NCBI GenBank assembly: GCA_963837805.1
Contig: CAWIOU010000020.1
Coordinates: forward strand, 294,068 to 358,067
DNA from: Bog-756 sp963837805
GTDB taxonomy: Bacteria > Actinomycetota > Acidimicrobiia > Acidimicrobiales > RAAP-2
Direction of reading: 5' to 3'
Length of the DNA: 64,000 nt
Under the pieces are notes generated by a model. The model had not been told where the DNA came from, ran no database searches, and was given only the letters and a program-made list of their open reading frames with translations. Both the position numbers and the translations under genes were made by a program. Positions within the stretch are counted from its first letter, which is position 1, and every line of letters begins with the position of its first letter. Shown piece after piece: positions 33,406 through 42,726 of this stretch.

Positions 33406-34971
33406 ATGTCCGACTACGACGCCATCGTCATCGGGGCCGGCCACAACGGTCTCACCGCAGCCACGGTCATGGCCCGAGGGGGAATGCGCGTCCTCTGTCT
33501 GGAGAAGAACCACTTCATCGGGGGCATGGCCACGACCACCGAGCTCGCCCGAGGCTTCCGCTTCGAACTGGCCGGGTCGATCCAGTTTCCGATCCCGACC
33601 GAGATCTTCGACGACCTGGGCTTCGCCGCCTGCCCCATCTACGAACCGGAGGTGCAGTCAGCCAGTATCGGGGCATCCGGTGAGCCTCCCCTCCTGCTCT
33701 ACAGCGATCCCACCAGGCTCCTCGACCATCTCAGCGATGCGCTCGGTCTCGAGGCCGTGCTCGGAATGGCCGAGGTAGCAGCCTGGGCGGAGGCACCGGC
33801 CAGGGCCATCGGGAGGCTCGACGTCCGCAAGCCGCCCAAGTCCCTCGACGAGATGTGGGCGTGCGCCGCCAACGAGAAGGAGCGCCAGGCCATCCGCACG
33901 GCCATGTTCGGCAGCGTCATGGATGTCGTCGACACCTTCCTCCCTGATCGCGAGAAGCACGCCCAGGTCCGCAGCATGTTGGCTTTTTTGGCCGTCAACT
34001 CGACATACCGGGGACCGTACTCGCCCGGATCCGCCCTCTGCCTCGCCTTCGCCCTGGCCTCACCGGGCGACGCCACCATGTCCAAGGTGCGCGGCGGTAT
34101 CGGCACCATGTCCGATCATCTCCTGGCCATGTTCGAACAGCACGGCGGCGAGCTGAGGCGCCACGTCAAGGTGTCCGGGATCGATACGGCCGGGGGGACG
34201 GTCGTGGGGGTCACCCTGGCCGACGGGGAGGCGGTGACGGCACCGGTGGTGGTGTCCAACCTCGACCCCACGGCCACCTTCACCCAGTTGATCGACCCGG
34301 ATGCGCTGCCGGAGCCTTTCGCCCAGCGCATCGGGGCCATCGACCACCGGGCCGCGTACTTCCAGATGCATTTCGCCCTCGACGGCCTGCCCGAGTACGC
34401 CCCTCCCTATGAGGTGCTCAACGACGGCGGGCTCAGTCACAACGTGACCTTCTTCGGGACCGCCGAATCGATGCAGCGGGACTTCGAGGACTGCGTCCGC
34501 GGCGTCGTGCCCGATGCACCATCGTTCAACCTCTCCATTCCCTCCCTCCGGGACCCGGGACTCGCCCCCGAGGGCAAGCATGTGGCCAGCAGCTTCGCCT
34601 TCTACTCCCCCATCGGCACCTCCCATCCGGAGCAGGCCCGATTCCGCGACGAGATGGCGGCCCGGATCGTGGCCAAGATCACCTCGATGGCTCCCAACTT
34701 CCCGGATCTCATCGAGCGTCAGTTCAACTATCCGGCCTACACCTACGAGCTGATGTTCGGGTGCACCGGCGGCGACTTCTGCCACGGGTTGCTCCAGCCG
34801 GAGTTCATGGGGCCGTTCCGCCCCGGGCCGCGGGGCTGGCCCGATGCCCCCGTCCCGATCGAGGGCCTCTACCTCTGCGGCGCGGGCTGCCACGGCGGGC
34901 CCGGCGTGACGTTCATCCCGGGTTACAACTGCGGATACGACGTGCTGGATTCCGCGAACTCCCGGTTGTAG
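33406..34971 (+). CDS. Phytoene-desaturase-like FAD oxidoreductase (PYROXD2-like)
   Basis: Predicted 521-residue FAD-dependent amine-oxidase/phytoene-dehydrogenase-type enzyme. The FAD-binding motif DYDAIVIGAGHNGLTAATV (about residues 3-21) and the C-terminal motif GLYLCGAGCHGGPGVTFIPG are present. The mid region ASPGDATMSKVRGGIGTMSD matches the family. No crt gene is near, so carotenoid synthesis is not supported. ATG 33406 fits TACCGT (33393-33398), seven bases upstream; GTG 33397 is an alternative. Its end overlaps the convergent DUF2834 gene by 49 bp. Confidence 0.88.
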   Translation: MSDYDAIVIGAGHNGLTAATVMARGGMRVLCLEKNHFIGGMATTTELARGFRFELAGSIQFPIPTEIFDDLGFAACPIYEPEVQSASIGASGEPPLLLYSDPTRLLDHLSDALGLEAVLGMAEVAAWAEAPARAIGRLDVRKPPKSLDEMWACAANEKERQAIRTAMFGSVMDVVDTFLPDREKHAQVRSMLAFLAVNSTYRGPYSPGSALCLAFALASPGDATMSKVRGGIGTMSDHLLAMFEQHGGELRRHVKVSGIDTAGGTVVGVTLADGEAVTAPVVVSNLDPTATFTQLIDPDALPEPFAQRIGAIDHRAAYFQMHFALDGLPEYAPPYEVLNDGGLSHNVTFFGTAESMQRDFEDCVRGVVPDAPSFNLSIPSLRDPGLAPEGKHVASSFAFYSPIGTSHPEQARFRDEMAARIVAKITSMAPNFPDLIERQFNYPAYTYELMFGCTGGDFCHGLLQPEFMGPFRPGPRGWPDAPVPIEGLYLCGAGCHGGPGVTFIPGYNCGYDVLDSANSRL

Positions 34972-35396
34972 CGAATCTGGCGCTCGACGAATCCCAGGTA
35001 GAGGGCGACCGAAAAGGCGAGGCTGGTGAAGAGACTGGCCACGAAGAAGATCCAGGGGATGCGCAATCCCCTTCGGCGACCGTCCGTGATCGTCCACAGC
35101 GGGAGGAGCACGAGGTTCACCATGATGTAGTCCTGGGCCGCGGAGTCCGCAGCCCAGTTGGCGAACAGGGCCTTGGTGAAGCCGACGTAGGTCGCCGTAT
35201 GGCCGAATTCGTGCACGTAGCGGACGTTGAAGTACCAGCCGAGGCCGAGTGACACCAGTCCGAGGGCGTAGTACAGGCATTCGAGGAACGAGGTCCGTGC
35301 CGCACCCCCGGGTCCGAAGAGACGCCGGTTACCGGCGAAGGCGATGGCCGTGCTGATGATGCCGAGGATCCCGTAGCCCACGAGCGAGTAGGTCAT
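34923..35396 (-). CDS. DUF2834 membrane protein
   Basis: Predicted 157-residue membrane protein with four hydrophobic segments. The DUF2834-like core ALFANWAADSAAQDYIMVNLV, then TDGRRRGLRIPWIFFVASLF, is recognisable. Role unknown. The frame is open upstream to 35666, but ATG 35396 has GGAGAAGG before it and fits the family length. It overlaps the end of the convergent oxidoreductase gene. Confidence 0.75.
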   Translation of the reverse strand: MTYSLVGYGILGIISTAIAFAGNRRLFGPGGAARTSFLECLYYALGLVSLGLGWYFNVRYVHEFGHTATYVGFTKALFANWAADSAAQDYIMVNLVLLPLWTITDGRRRGLRIPWIFFVASLFTSLAFSVALYLGFVERQIRYNREFAESSTSYPQL

Positions 35397-35482
35397 GACC
35401 TTCTCCGATCTTCCAGTCGTCGAGAAGCCTCGACATCCTACGAGGACCCCTCCCGCAGTGGCCGGATCGCCAAGCCTGAGCC

Positions 35483-35968
35483 TCAGGCCAGATACTGACG
35501 CCAGTAGGGAAGGCGGTCGTCCCGCTTCTCGAGCAGGATGACCACGGTTCCCCACGGGTCGTGGAACCAGGTCGTCCGGAGCCCGGCCACGTCGGAGATC
35601 CCCGAGGTGAGGAACGCGACCCCCTTGGCTTCGAGTTCGCGCCGGGTGCGTTCGATGTCGCGGCACACCAGTCCCACGTGGGTGATGCCCGGACGGGTGA
35701 TGCCGGGTCGAGCCGTCCCGTCCGACGGGATTGTGGCTCCCGGATACTCGAGCAGCTCGATGACGTGGTCGTCGACATCGAGCCCCATGATCGCTGCCCT
35801 CACCACGACCGGGGACGGAATCAACTCGCCCATGTCCTGTTCGATCTCCGGTCCGGCCATCTCATAGGGCGGCGAGAGCACCCGGAGCCCGAGGACGTCC
35901 GAATACCACCTGGTCGCCTCCTCGATGTCGGTAACGCAGACGGCCACGTGGGCGAATCCAGTGAACAT
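35483..35968 (-). CDS. VOC (glyoxalase) family protein
   Basis: Predicted 161-residue metal-binding protein. FTGFAHVAVCVTDIEEATRWY (His about 7), VIELLEYPG (Glu) and ITHVGLVCRDIERTRREL (His) fit the fold; WFHDPWGTVVILLEKRDD ends it. The short duplication GITRPGIT is odd but stays in frame. Start ATG lies six bases after TACACT (minus strand, 35975-35980), the same box and spacing class as the gene at 16868. Probable glyoxalase or dioxygenase-type, substrate unknown. Confidence 0.87.
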   Translation of the reverse strand: MFTGFAHVAVCVTDIEEATRWYSDVLGLRVLSPPYEMAGPEIEQDMGELIPSPVVVRAAIMGLDVDDHVIELLEYPGATIPSDGTARPGITRPGITHVGLVCRDIERTRRELEAKGVAFLTSGISDVAGLRTTWFHDPWGTVVILLEKRDDRLPYWRQYLA

Positions 35969-36042
35969 CCGGAAAGTGTATGGCCGCCGGCGCCTTCCGG
36001 ATTCGACGACCGGACGAGGGGGGTCGACCGAGTTCGTTCGCT

Positions 36043-39000
36043 TCAGCCCCGCCGCCCCATGACCGGATCGACACCCGTGAAGTACACGGTGTCCTGGGCG
36101 TAGAGGTTGTCATGGGCGGCTGTGCCGCCGATCACCTCGGGGCCCTCGACGCACGGGGTGGAGTAGCCGGTGGTGGTCTTCGTACATGCAGCAAGTTTGA
36201 GCACCTTCGTGCCGTTGCTCTTCAGCATGTAGATGGATCCCTTCGGCACCTTCAGTCCGTAGGCGAACTTGAGCACGGCGATGATGGGAGCCTTCTTGTT
36301 GGTATAGGCCGAGAAGTTACCCACCGCCTGAATGATGTTGCCCTCACATCGTGACGACCCGCTTGGTGGACACAACGCCGGCTCGGTCCGGGGGGCCAAG
36401 GACTCGAGGGTCACCGCCACCGGAGGGGGGCTCACCGAGGTTGTGCCGGCCAGGGTGACGGCCAGCGCCAGGGCCCGCGCCCGAGTGGCTGCCGACCTCC
36501 TGATCTTCGTGGTCGGCAGGGTCAGGGTGATCGAAGCCCTGGCCCTGGTGAGGGAGGCTTTGGTGCTGACCAGGGGAATGCCGGGGGCGGCCACCGACTT
36601 CGTCCCGTTCCCGCTTTGCAGGACGATCACCCCGATCGACCCCAGTGTCGTGTGGCCTGTCTGGTTGGACGAGGTCACCACGGCCGAACCGGTGATGACC
36701 ACGCCGTGGAGCAGGCCGGAGGTCCTGACCAGCACATTGAGGGTGTCCGAGGCTCCCGCGGACAGGTTCCCGATCGAGCAGGTGACCCGGCCGGATCCTG
36801 CCGACGAACAGTTCGTCCCCGTCGCCGCCATCCCGGTCAGGTCGTAGGAGAGGGCGGCCCCGGCGTCACTCACGTTCACGGTGGCCGACAGGCCGGAGAC
36901 CGTGGCCGTCGACACGTTGGCGATGGTGATTCCCCACCCTCCGTCGGTCCCCGCACTGACCTGATTCTGGAGCGACGGAGTGGAGGTCGGCACCTGGAAC
37001 GTGGGGGTGGGGGGAGACGGGTTCACCGTGGTGGAGCCCAGCGAAGCGGCCCCGGGTGGTGAGGTGCAGCTGATCGCCTCGGTCGTCGGGGTGCCATGGA
37101 TCACGAAGGTGGCGGAGATATCGATGTCCCCGGGGACGAACTTGACCACTCCGGTCCCTGGCCCGGTCTGCCAACTCAACGGGTTGTAGTTGGTGATATA
37201 GGAGTACGGGACGTTGGGCGCCAGGTCGGGGTCACTCTGGGGCAGGTTGGTCGCTGACGTCGACTCGGTGTTCGGACTGACCGCACCACTCGGGGCCCCG
37301 CCGGTCGTCTTGCCGGCCTCGGATGTCGCCTGGGCGCTGACCGTCAGCGACGTGGCCCCGAGGTTCCTGAAGTGGTTGATGACCGAGCCGGGGATGCTGA
37401 CCTCGGCTCCGAGGGCGGTCTGGAAGGTTCCACCGGCGTCGATGCTCGAGGGTGGGGGTGTCGTCTCGAACACCACCGCGGGGAAGTTGGTCGTCCGGAA
37501 GCCGGGCACGACGCATGTGTCTGATGTGACCACTCCCACATCGAAGGTGGAACTCGTCCGGGCCTGTGGACCACCTTCTCGGCTCATGGTCTGCCCGGTG
37601 AAGACCTTGGTCAGGGAGGTCCCGGCGGCGTCGGTTTCGGTGACCGAGGCCGTGTAGGTCCCCTGGTGGGCGTAGGTGTGCGTCGTCGTCGGCACCGAGG
37701 TGTTGGCGGTATTGCCATCGCCGAAGTTCCACGCGTAGTTGACGATGGGCGACGACGGAGCGGTGGAGGCCGAGGCGTTGAAGCTGGTGGGCTGGCCGGC
37801 GTTGGCCGGGGCCACCGACAGGGCGGCCACCGGGCTCTGGTCGGGGGTGATGGCGATGTCCCACGGGTCGTTACCGGCACTCATCGGGGTGCCCGGGTTG
37901 TTGGTGCCCGTGTCGATGGGGGTCACCGTGTCGGAGTCGAGGTTGACCGCCTCGGCCGTGGAGCCGTCGGGGGTGATGGCGATGGCGTTGGGGTTGAGCC
38001 CCACCGGTATGGCGGTACCCGCCGTGTTGGCGGACGTGTCGATGGGAGTGACCGTGCCGTCTTCCTCGTTGGCCACATAGGCGGTGGACCCGTCGGGGGT
38101 GATGGCGATGGACCCCGGAGTGGTCCCGACGGTGATCGCCGGGCCCGCCGTGTTCGTGGCGGTGTCGATCGGGATCACATTGTTGTCGGTGGTGTCGACC
38201 ACGTAGGCGGTCGAGCCGTCGGGGGTGATGGCGATGGCGTTGGGGGAGTTTCCGACGTTGATCGCCGGTCCCGCGGCGCCGGTGGCCAGATCGATCGGAG
38301 TGACCGAGTCGTCATTACTGCTGACCGCATAGGCGGTGGCGCCGTTGGGAGTGATGGCGACCGCCACCGGGCTGACCTCGAGCTGAATCGAGGTCCCCAC
38401 CGTGTTCGTGGCCAGGTTGATGGGGACCACCTGGTCGGTTCCGGAGACCGCCACATAGGCGGTCGACCCGTCCGGGGTGATGGCGATGCCCTCGGGTCCG
38501 TTCCCAACGGTGATCGGACTCCCGACGGTGTTTGTGGCGATGTCGATCGGGGTGACCACGTCGGAGCTGAGGCCGGTCACGTAGTCGGTGGCGCCGTCTG
38601 GGGTGATGGCTTCCTCGCCCGGCTCGCTCGTCCCGAAATTGAAGGCCGTATCGGTCGTGTCGGTGGCCAAGTCGAGTGGGGTGATGGTGTTGGGACCCGG
38701 ACCGGTGACGAAGCCGATGACGTCATGCACTCCTGCCGCCGTGGCGATGACCGGTGACGGCGTGGGTGTGGTGCAGGCGAGCGGCGGGGTGGGGTTCGAG
38801 TCGACCGTTATGTCGAAGGCGCTGATGTTGACCCCGGGGGTGACCGAGACGTTGCTGCCGTTACCGGTGAACGAAGGGGTCGACGTCGGGATCCCGGTCA
38901 TCACGAACGTCCCGGAACTGGGGACCGGAGTGCTGCCGAAATTGATGGTCTGGGATTCCGATCCCTCCATGGTGCCGGTGACATTGATCGTCGCTGTGAC

Positions 39001-39342
39001 GGTGGCGGTGACGGTCGACCCGTCCCCGTAGAACGAGTCGATCTGGCTGGTGAGAGCCGAGGGGACGGTGACGAGCCACTCGTTGCCCGAAACGGAGAAG
39101 GTCGACTCGTTGGCGACGTCGGCCGGGATGGATCCGGTGATGGTGGTCGGGAACTGAACCGTGCCGAGCACGGGGACCCCGGTGCAGGTCATGTTGAAGT
39201 TCGGTGTGTCGGCTGCGGCCTGTCCCGAGCCGACGACGGCTGACGACACGGCGAGAAGAGCCCCGCCGCTGACCAACGACCCCGCCAGAACCGCCAGAGT
39301 CCCGAACAGACGGAACCCCAACCCACGCCTTCGCCCGCCCAT
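36043..39342 (-). CDS. Exported YVTN beta-propeller and PKD repeat surface protein
   Basis: Predicted 1,099-residue exported protein. After the signal peptide (LAVLAGSLVSGGALLAVSSA) come an N-terminal beta-rich domain, about eight repeats of 42 residues (GNGPEGIAITPDGSTAYVA with VTPIDTATNTAG), a PKD domain (VNYAWNFGDGNTANTS, HTYAHQGTYTASVT), a DUF11-like part (WGITIANVSTATVSGL) and a C-terminal region. The propeller probably binds other proteins or sugars at the surface. ATG 39342 is preceded by GAGGAGG. A likely promoter is TTGTCA-17-TATGCG upstream. Length and domain order suit a large cell-surface adhesin. Confidence 0.85.
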   Translation of the reverse strand: MGGRRRGLGFRLFGTLAVLAGSLVSGGALLAVSSAVVGSGQAAADTPNFNMTCTGVPVLGTVQFPTTITGSIPADVANESTFSVSGNEWLVTVPSALTSQIDSFYGDGSTVTATVTATINVTGTMEGSESQTINFGSTPVPSSGTFVMTGIPTSTPSFTGNGSNVSVTPGVNISAFDITVDSNPTPPLACTTPTPSPVIATAAGVHDVIGFVTGPGPNTITPLDLATDTTDTAFNFGTSEPGEEAITPDGATDYVTGLSSDVVTPIDIATNTVGSPITVGNGPEGIAITPDGSTAYVAVSGTDQVVPINLATNTVGTSIQLEVSPVAVAITPNGATAYAVSSNDDSVTPIDLATGAAGPAINVGNSPNAIAITPDGSTAYVVDTTDNNVIPIDTATNTAGPAITVGTTPGSIAITPDGSTAYVANEEDGTVTPIDTSANTAGTAIPVGLNPNAIAITPDGSTAEAVNLDSDTVTPIDTGTNNPGTPMSAGNDPWDIAITPDQSPVAALSVAPANAGQPTSFNASASTAPSSPIVNYAWNFGDGNTANTSVPTTTHTYAHQGTYTASVTETDAAGTSLTKVFTGQTMSREGGPQARTSSTFDVGVVTSDTCVVPGFRTTNFPAVVFETTPPPSSIDAGGTFQTALGAEVSIPGSVINHFRNLGATSLTVSAQATSEAGKTTGGAPSGAVSPNTESTSATNLPQSDPDLAPNVPYSYITNYNPLSWQTGPGTGVVKFVPGDIDISATFVIHGTPTTEAISCTSPPGAASLGSTTVNPSPPTPTFQVPTSTPSLQNQVSAGTDGGWGITIANVSTATVSGLSATVNVSDAGAALSYDLTGMAATGTNCSSAGSGRVTCSIGNLSAGASDTLNVLVRTSGLLHGVVITGSAVVTSSNQTGHTTLGSIGVIVLQSGNGTKSVAAPGIPLVSTKASLTRARASITLTLPTTKIRRSAATRARALALAVTLAGTTSVSPPPVAVTLESLAPRTEPALCPPSGSSRCEGNIIQAVGNFSAYTNKKAPIIAVLKFAYGLKVPKGSIYMLKSNGTKVLKLAACTKTTTGYSTPCVEGPEVIGGTAAHDNLYAQDTVYFTGVDPVMGRRG
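37880..38560 (-). repeat. 126-base tandem repeat coding the YVTN propeller
   Basis: The sequence CGTCGGGGGTGATGGC recurs at 37965 and 38091 and close variants at 38217, 38343 and 38469, always 126 bases apart, matching a 42-residue repeat. The spacing is exact although the DNA has drifted. Confidence 0.6.
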
Positions 39343-39411
39343 CGGGACCTCCTCGTCGCCGACCACCGTCCGCCGAACGTCACGACCTGCCCTTTGACGG
39401 TAGTTGGAGGA

Positions 39412-39440
39412 CGCATACCCATCATCACCAAAATTGACAA
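39412..39440 (-). promoter_or_regulatory. Candidate promoter TTGTCA-17-TATGCG
   Basis: On the minus strand TTGTCA (39435-39440) and TATGCG (39412-39417) are separated by 17 bases, about 70 bases before the propeller gene start. The -10 box lacks the last T, so confidence is limited. Confidence 0.35.
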
Positions 39441-39495
39441 ATTGCTGCAGATGATCGCCGACGCCATCAGTGAAAAAACCCCATGGTGGAGTGAA

Positions 39496-40308
39496 TTAGA
39501 TGCGAGGGGCGTCCGATTCCAGAGTGGAGGTGATCCCCGGGGGGTCCCACGTGGGATCGGGCTCGAAGAACTTCTCGGCCAGGGCTTCGAGGGCCAGGCC
39601 GAACAGGCTCCACTCCTGCGCCTGCCCGCCGGGACCGGTCGGGCGGATGATCCCGCTCATCTGGTTGGCATCGACACGGTTCCTCAGGACGCACCCCTCG
39701 GTGAGGGCCGCCACCGCGATGGTGAACTGGCGGATCGTCAGGCCGGAGCGGACTCGGAACCCGACGATGTCCATGGCCGCCTGGTAGATCCGTTCCATCC
39801 GCTCGGTGACCACCAGATAGGCCTGCTCGAGGGCAGCCTCGATCCTCCGACGACGCGCCGGCGCGGATCCCACCGATGTCACCGCCCACACTCCGATCCA
39901 CAGTGACCAGTCCGTCGACTGACTCAGCGCAGCCATGTTGGCGGCTGCCCCCTGCCGGCATACCTCACGCACGGTGGACCATCGGGATTCCTCGGAGGAT
40001 GGATCTGCGCCCAGGAGGATCGAGGTGAGCCCGTCAAGCGTCTCTTCGATCTCGGCCGTACTGTCATCGGCGGCGATGGTGGCCAGAACGTCGGTCTGGT
40101 AATCGAAGAGGCTCTCCCACACCCGCCCGATGATCGAACCGTTGCCGATGCGGAGTCCCTTCTCTGCTTCAATGCGTTGGCAGACCCGTCTGAACGTGAG
40201 CAGTTCAGCGCCGGCGCCAAGGCCCTCCTCGCGGAGGATCTCCCGGCCGGTCTCGACGAGAAGAGTGCGAATGTCGCCCCGGCTCAACTGGGGTCGACGA
40301 GACGGCAT
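39496..40308 (-). CDS. TetR-like regulator
   Basis: Predicted 270-residue protein with an N-terminal helical DNA-binding region (DIRTLLVETGREILREEGLG, then LLTFRRVCQRIEAEKGLRIG) that looks like a TetR-type helix-turn-helix with a longer loop. The C-terminal 180 residues are all helical (LYQ-like bundle) and could bind a ligand. ATG 40308 has AGGGCC-type context only. It lies upstream of the propeller gene on the same strand, with a 150-base gap. Target unknown. Confidence 0.65.
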   Translation of the reverse strand: MPSRRPQLSRGDIRTLLVETGREILREEGLGAGAELLTFRRVCQRIEAEKGLRIGNGSIIGRVWESLFDYQTDVLATIAADDSTAEIEETLDGLTSILLGADPSSEESRWSTVREVCRQGAAANMAALSQSTDWSLWIGVWAVTSVGSAPARRRRIEAALEQAYLVVTERMERIYQAAMDIVGFRVRSGLTIRQFTIAVAALTEGCVLRNRVDANQMSGIIRPTGPGGQAQEWSLFGLALEALAEKFFEPDPTWDPPGITSTLESDAPRI

Positions 40309-40856
40309 CAGGGCCTACTTCCTTCGGGCCTCCCGGATCCTCTGTTTGGACGAGGTGCCCGGGCTCCCACCACGGGACGATCGTAGCCAGCTCGGGTCGT
40401 CGCCCACGGCTGATCGCGGGCCGGAAGAGCGAGTCGGGATCGCACTTCGACAGGTCGGAATCGCTGTCGACCGAGGTCGACGCGAATCGACCCCGGCGCT
40501 CGCCACGATGGTTCCGGCCGGCGGTGGGAGGAAGGGCCTTCATCCCCCGAGGTGTAACGGATGCCTCGCCCTCTTCGTTGTGGAAGGGCAAGTACGTACG
40601 TCCGAGGCTTCCGCCCCGGCGCTTCCCAGGTAACGAGGGAACCGCTCGGGACCGAACGGTCGCTCTGACGGCGCACAGAGAGGTCCCTGGAACGTCGCCG
40701 GGGGCCTCTCTGTGTTTCCGCCGTACGGATCGCCGGAGGGATCCCTGGGGGCCCCACCAATCGCCGCCGGCCGACCGAGGCGGTCCCCTTCCGCCCGATC
40801 ATCGCCCTGCAGTCAACTCGCCCTTCCGATGGCGGTCGCCTATCCGACCATGGATC
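40309..40856. other. 548-base region without a gene
   Basis: No reading frame here looks protein-like on either strand. It holds a strong hairpin at 40674-40714, listed separately. Both flanking genes are on the minus strand, so it probably contains the promoter of the TetR-like gene and the end of the surface-protein transcript. Confidence 0.45.
40674..40714. terminator. Strong hairpin, 10-base perfect stem
   Basis: CACAGAGAGG (40674-40683) pairs with CCTCTCTGTG (40705-40714), extended by CCC/GGG inside. On the plus strand it is followed by TTTCC. It is about 145 bases past the end of the surface-protein gene at 40857. It may be a terminator, or the stem of a small RNA. Confidence 0.45.
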
Positions 40857-42647
40857 TCATCCAGCCCCGTACGTCGCACTCAAATTCAGCACGTACGAGG
40901 TGGCCGCCTTGACCACGACCTTGTGCGAGGGACCGGCGAGTGGCTCCCCCGAACTGAACCCGCCGCCTTGGGGAACCAGGTACCAGTACAGCTCTGCCAC
41001 CCACCAGGTCCCCGCCGGAACGGCAAGTTGGTAATCACCACTCGGGCCGATCTGCATGGTGATGATTCCGCACGTGATACCGGGGGAAGTCGACGCGGGC
41101 GAGGAACAGGCCTCGACACCGGCGATGCCCAGCCCTTCCGTTGGAGCGTCCAGCAACCTGGTTGTACCCGACACAGACCCGTCGGTGGGGGTCCGGTAGG
41201 CCATCGTGACATCCTTGGTCGAAACTGTCTTGGCCGCGATGGTCACCGGGGTGCCCATCGTGCTGACCGTGGGCCCGAAGACAGTCGAATAACCCGGATA
41301 GAGGAGCCATTTCCCCGGTGGAAGAGGCATCGAGAAGGCCCCCGTGCTCGACGAGACGGCAGCCCGGACAGGCCCGGCGTCGTTGATCTTCACTTCGGCT
41401 CCGAGATCGCCACCCAAAGGGCTGGAGATGACGCCTGACGTTTCGCCGGCACACTGTGGATCAAACGCATTGCCGTTGTAGGGAGAGCTTGCCGGGCAGG
41501 CGAGGACGGAGTAGCTGAGGATAGCGACCTGTCCCGGTATACCGGTGATCGACAATTGACCACGGAGAGTGCCCGGCGTCTTGTAGGCCATCGTCAGCGG
41601 AAGCTTCGCCGTCTTGGCGGCCACCACGTCCACCGTCTTCGTCGGGCCGACCTCGAGTCCGCCATAGGGCTGGGGGAGATAGAACATCTCGACGGCCCAG
41701 GTTCCCGTGGCCAGCGGCAGCTGATAGGACGTCCCGTTGATCGGAGCCTCCTGGAGGCTGGGGCAGGTGATCGAGACCGTCGAGCCCTTGCAGGCCAACA
41801 CACCGACCGGATCAAGGAATCCCGGCGGGGCCGAGGTCACAACGGCAGTGCCGGAGACGATCCCAAAGGGCGGAGGCAGATAGGGGGTCGTCAGGTTCAC
41901 TGTTCGGGTGGCGCCGGACACCACGGTGACCGTGGTCCCCTTGGTGCCGACGGTCTGGCCGAACTTCGTCACGTAGCTCGGATACAGGACCCACGTGCCG
42001 GGCGACAGAGTGGTGAGGGAGTATCTGCCCGAACCGTCGCCCTCGGCACAGATGAGCTCGGCGGTGGCCTCTTTGGGGTTCGGAGCGTACGACGGGCAGG
42101 CCTCGGCCGTCTTCTGCGACACGGTGATCCCCGATGGAACCTTGGTCACCGAGACGGTTCCGTTCACCGATCCGGGCTTCTTGTAGGCAACCGTGAAGTT
42201 GACCGTGTCGGTCTTGCCGGTCTGTACCGTTACTGTCGCCGATGACCCGAGGAAGCCACCCCCGAACGGCGTCAGCACATAGAAGCCCTGGAGATGCCAG
42301 GTCCCACCCGGCAGGGTGAATGTGTAGGGGGCACCACTGGCCACGGCGAACTTGGGGGACGAACAGGTGGCGAACGCCCCGCTCTTGCACCCGCCCACCC
42401 CGCTGAGAGCAGGGGTGAATCCCTTCGGAGCGCCGGTAACAGTGACCGTTCCACTGACCGTGCCGGTCGTTGCCGCCGCCGCTCGATCAGTAGGGACGCG
42501 TCCGCTGGCCAAGGCCGCACTCGCCGGGAGAAGACATGTTGCCAACACAATCACCGCGCCACAAACGACCACGGAGGTGACTCCGGGGCGCCTGGGTGGG
42601 ATGGTCGGCCGATGCCTCCCGTGAGCTCCGCCAGATAGGTCACTCAC
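40857..42647 (-). CDS. Exported protein with carboxypeptidase-regulatory-like repeats
   Basis: Predicted 596-residue exported protein. Signal peptide (SVVVCGAVIVLATCLLPASA), then about five repeats of 100-115 residues, each beginning with a motif like GTVSGTVTVTGAPKGFTP and holding paired cysteines (for example CKSGAFATC, CPASSPYN) and a motif such as LPPGKWLLYPGYSTVFGPTV. These look like carboxypeptidase-regulatory/CarboxypepD_reg beta-sandwich units. GTG start with GAGGGGG before it. It is likely a surface stalk or binding protein, with disulfide-stabilised domains. Confidence 0.78.
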   Translation of the reverse strand: MSDLSGGAHGRHRPTIPPRRPGVTSVVVCGAVIVLATCLLPASAALASGRVPTDRAAAATTGTVSGTVTVTGAPKGFTPALSGVGGCKSGAFATCSSPKFAVASGAPYTFTLPGGTWHLQGFYVLTPFGGGFLGSSATVTVQTGKTDTVNFTVAYKKPGSVNGTVSVTKVPSGITVSQKTAEACPSYAPNPKEATAELICAEGDGSGRYSLTTLSPGTWVLYPSYVTKFGQTVGTKGTTVTVVSGATRTVNLTTPYLPPPFGIVSGTAVVTSAPPGFLDPVGVLACKGSTVSITCPSLQEAPINGTSYQLPLATGTWAVEMFYLPQPYGGLEVGPTKTVDVVAAKTAKLPLTMAYKTPGTLRGQLSITGIPGQVAILSYSVLACPASSPYNGNAFDPQCAGETSGVISSPLGGDLGAEVKINDAGPVRAAVSSSTGAFSMPLPPGKWLLYPGYSTVFGPTVSTMGTPVTIAAKTVSTKDVTMAYRTPTDGSVSGTTRLLDAPTEGLGIAGVEACSSPASTSPGITCGIITMQIGPSGDYQLAVPAGTWWVAELYWYLVPQGGGFSSGEPLAGPSHKVVVKAATSYVLNLSATYGAG

Positions 42648-42726
42648 GGGTACCCCCTCAGTCGTCCATTGGGCAGGGCCAGGACTCTAACAGCGGGCCG
42701 ATCTCGTCGCCTTGCCCGTCGACAGC

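Noticed and set aside
33406..34971. Carotenoid synthesis role for the phytoene-desaturase-like gene
   Set aside because: No phytoene synthase or other crt genes are near; the sequence fits the broader PYROXD2-like group.
37666..38757. A repetitive plus-strand frame (VGGDGDG-like units) opposite the propeller gene
   Set aside because: The repeats are only the mirror of the 126-base coding repeat; it lacks a signal peptide and codon preference.
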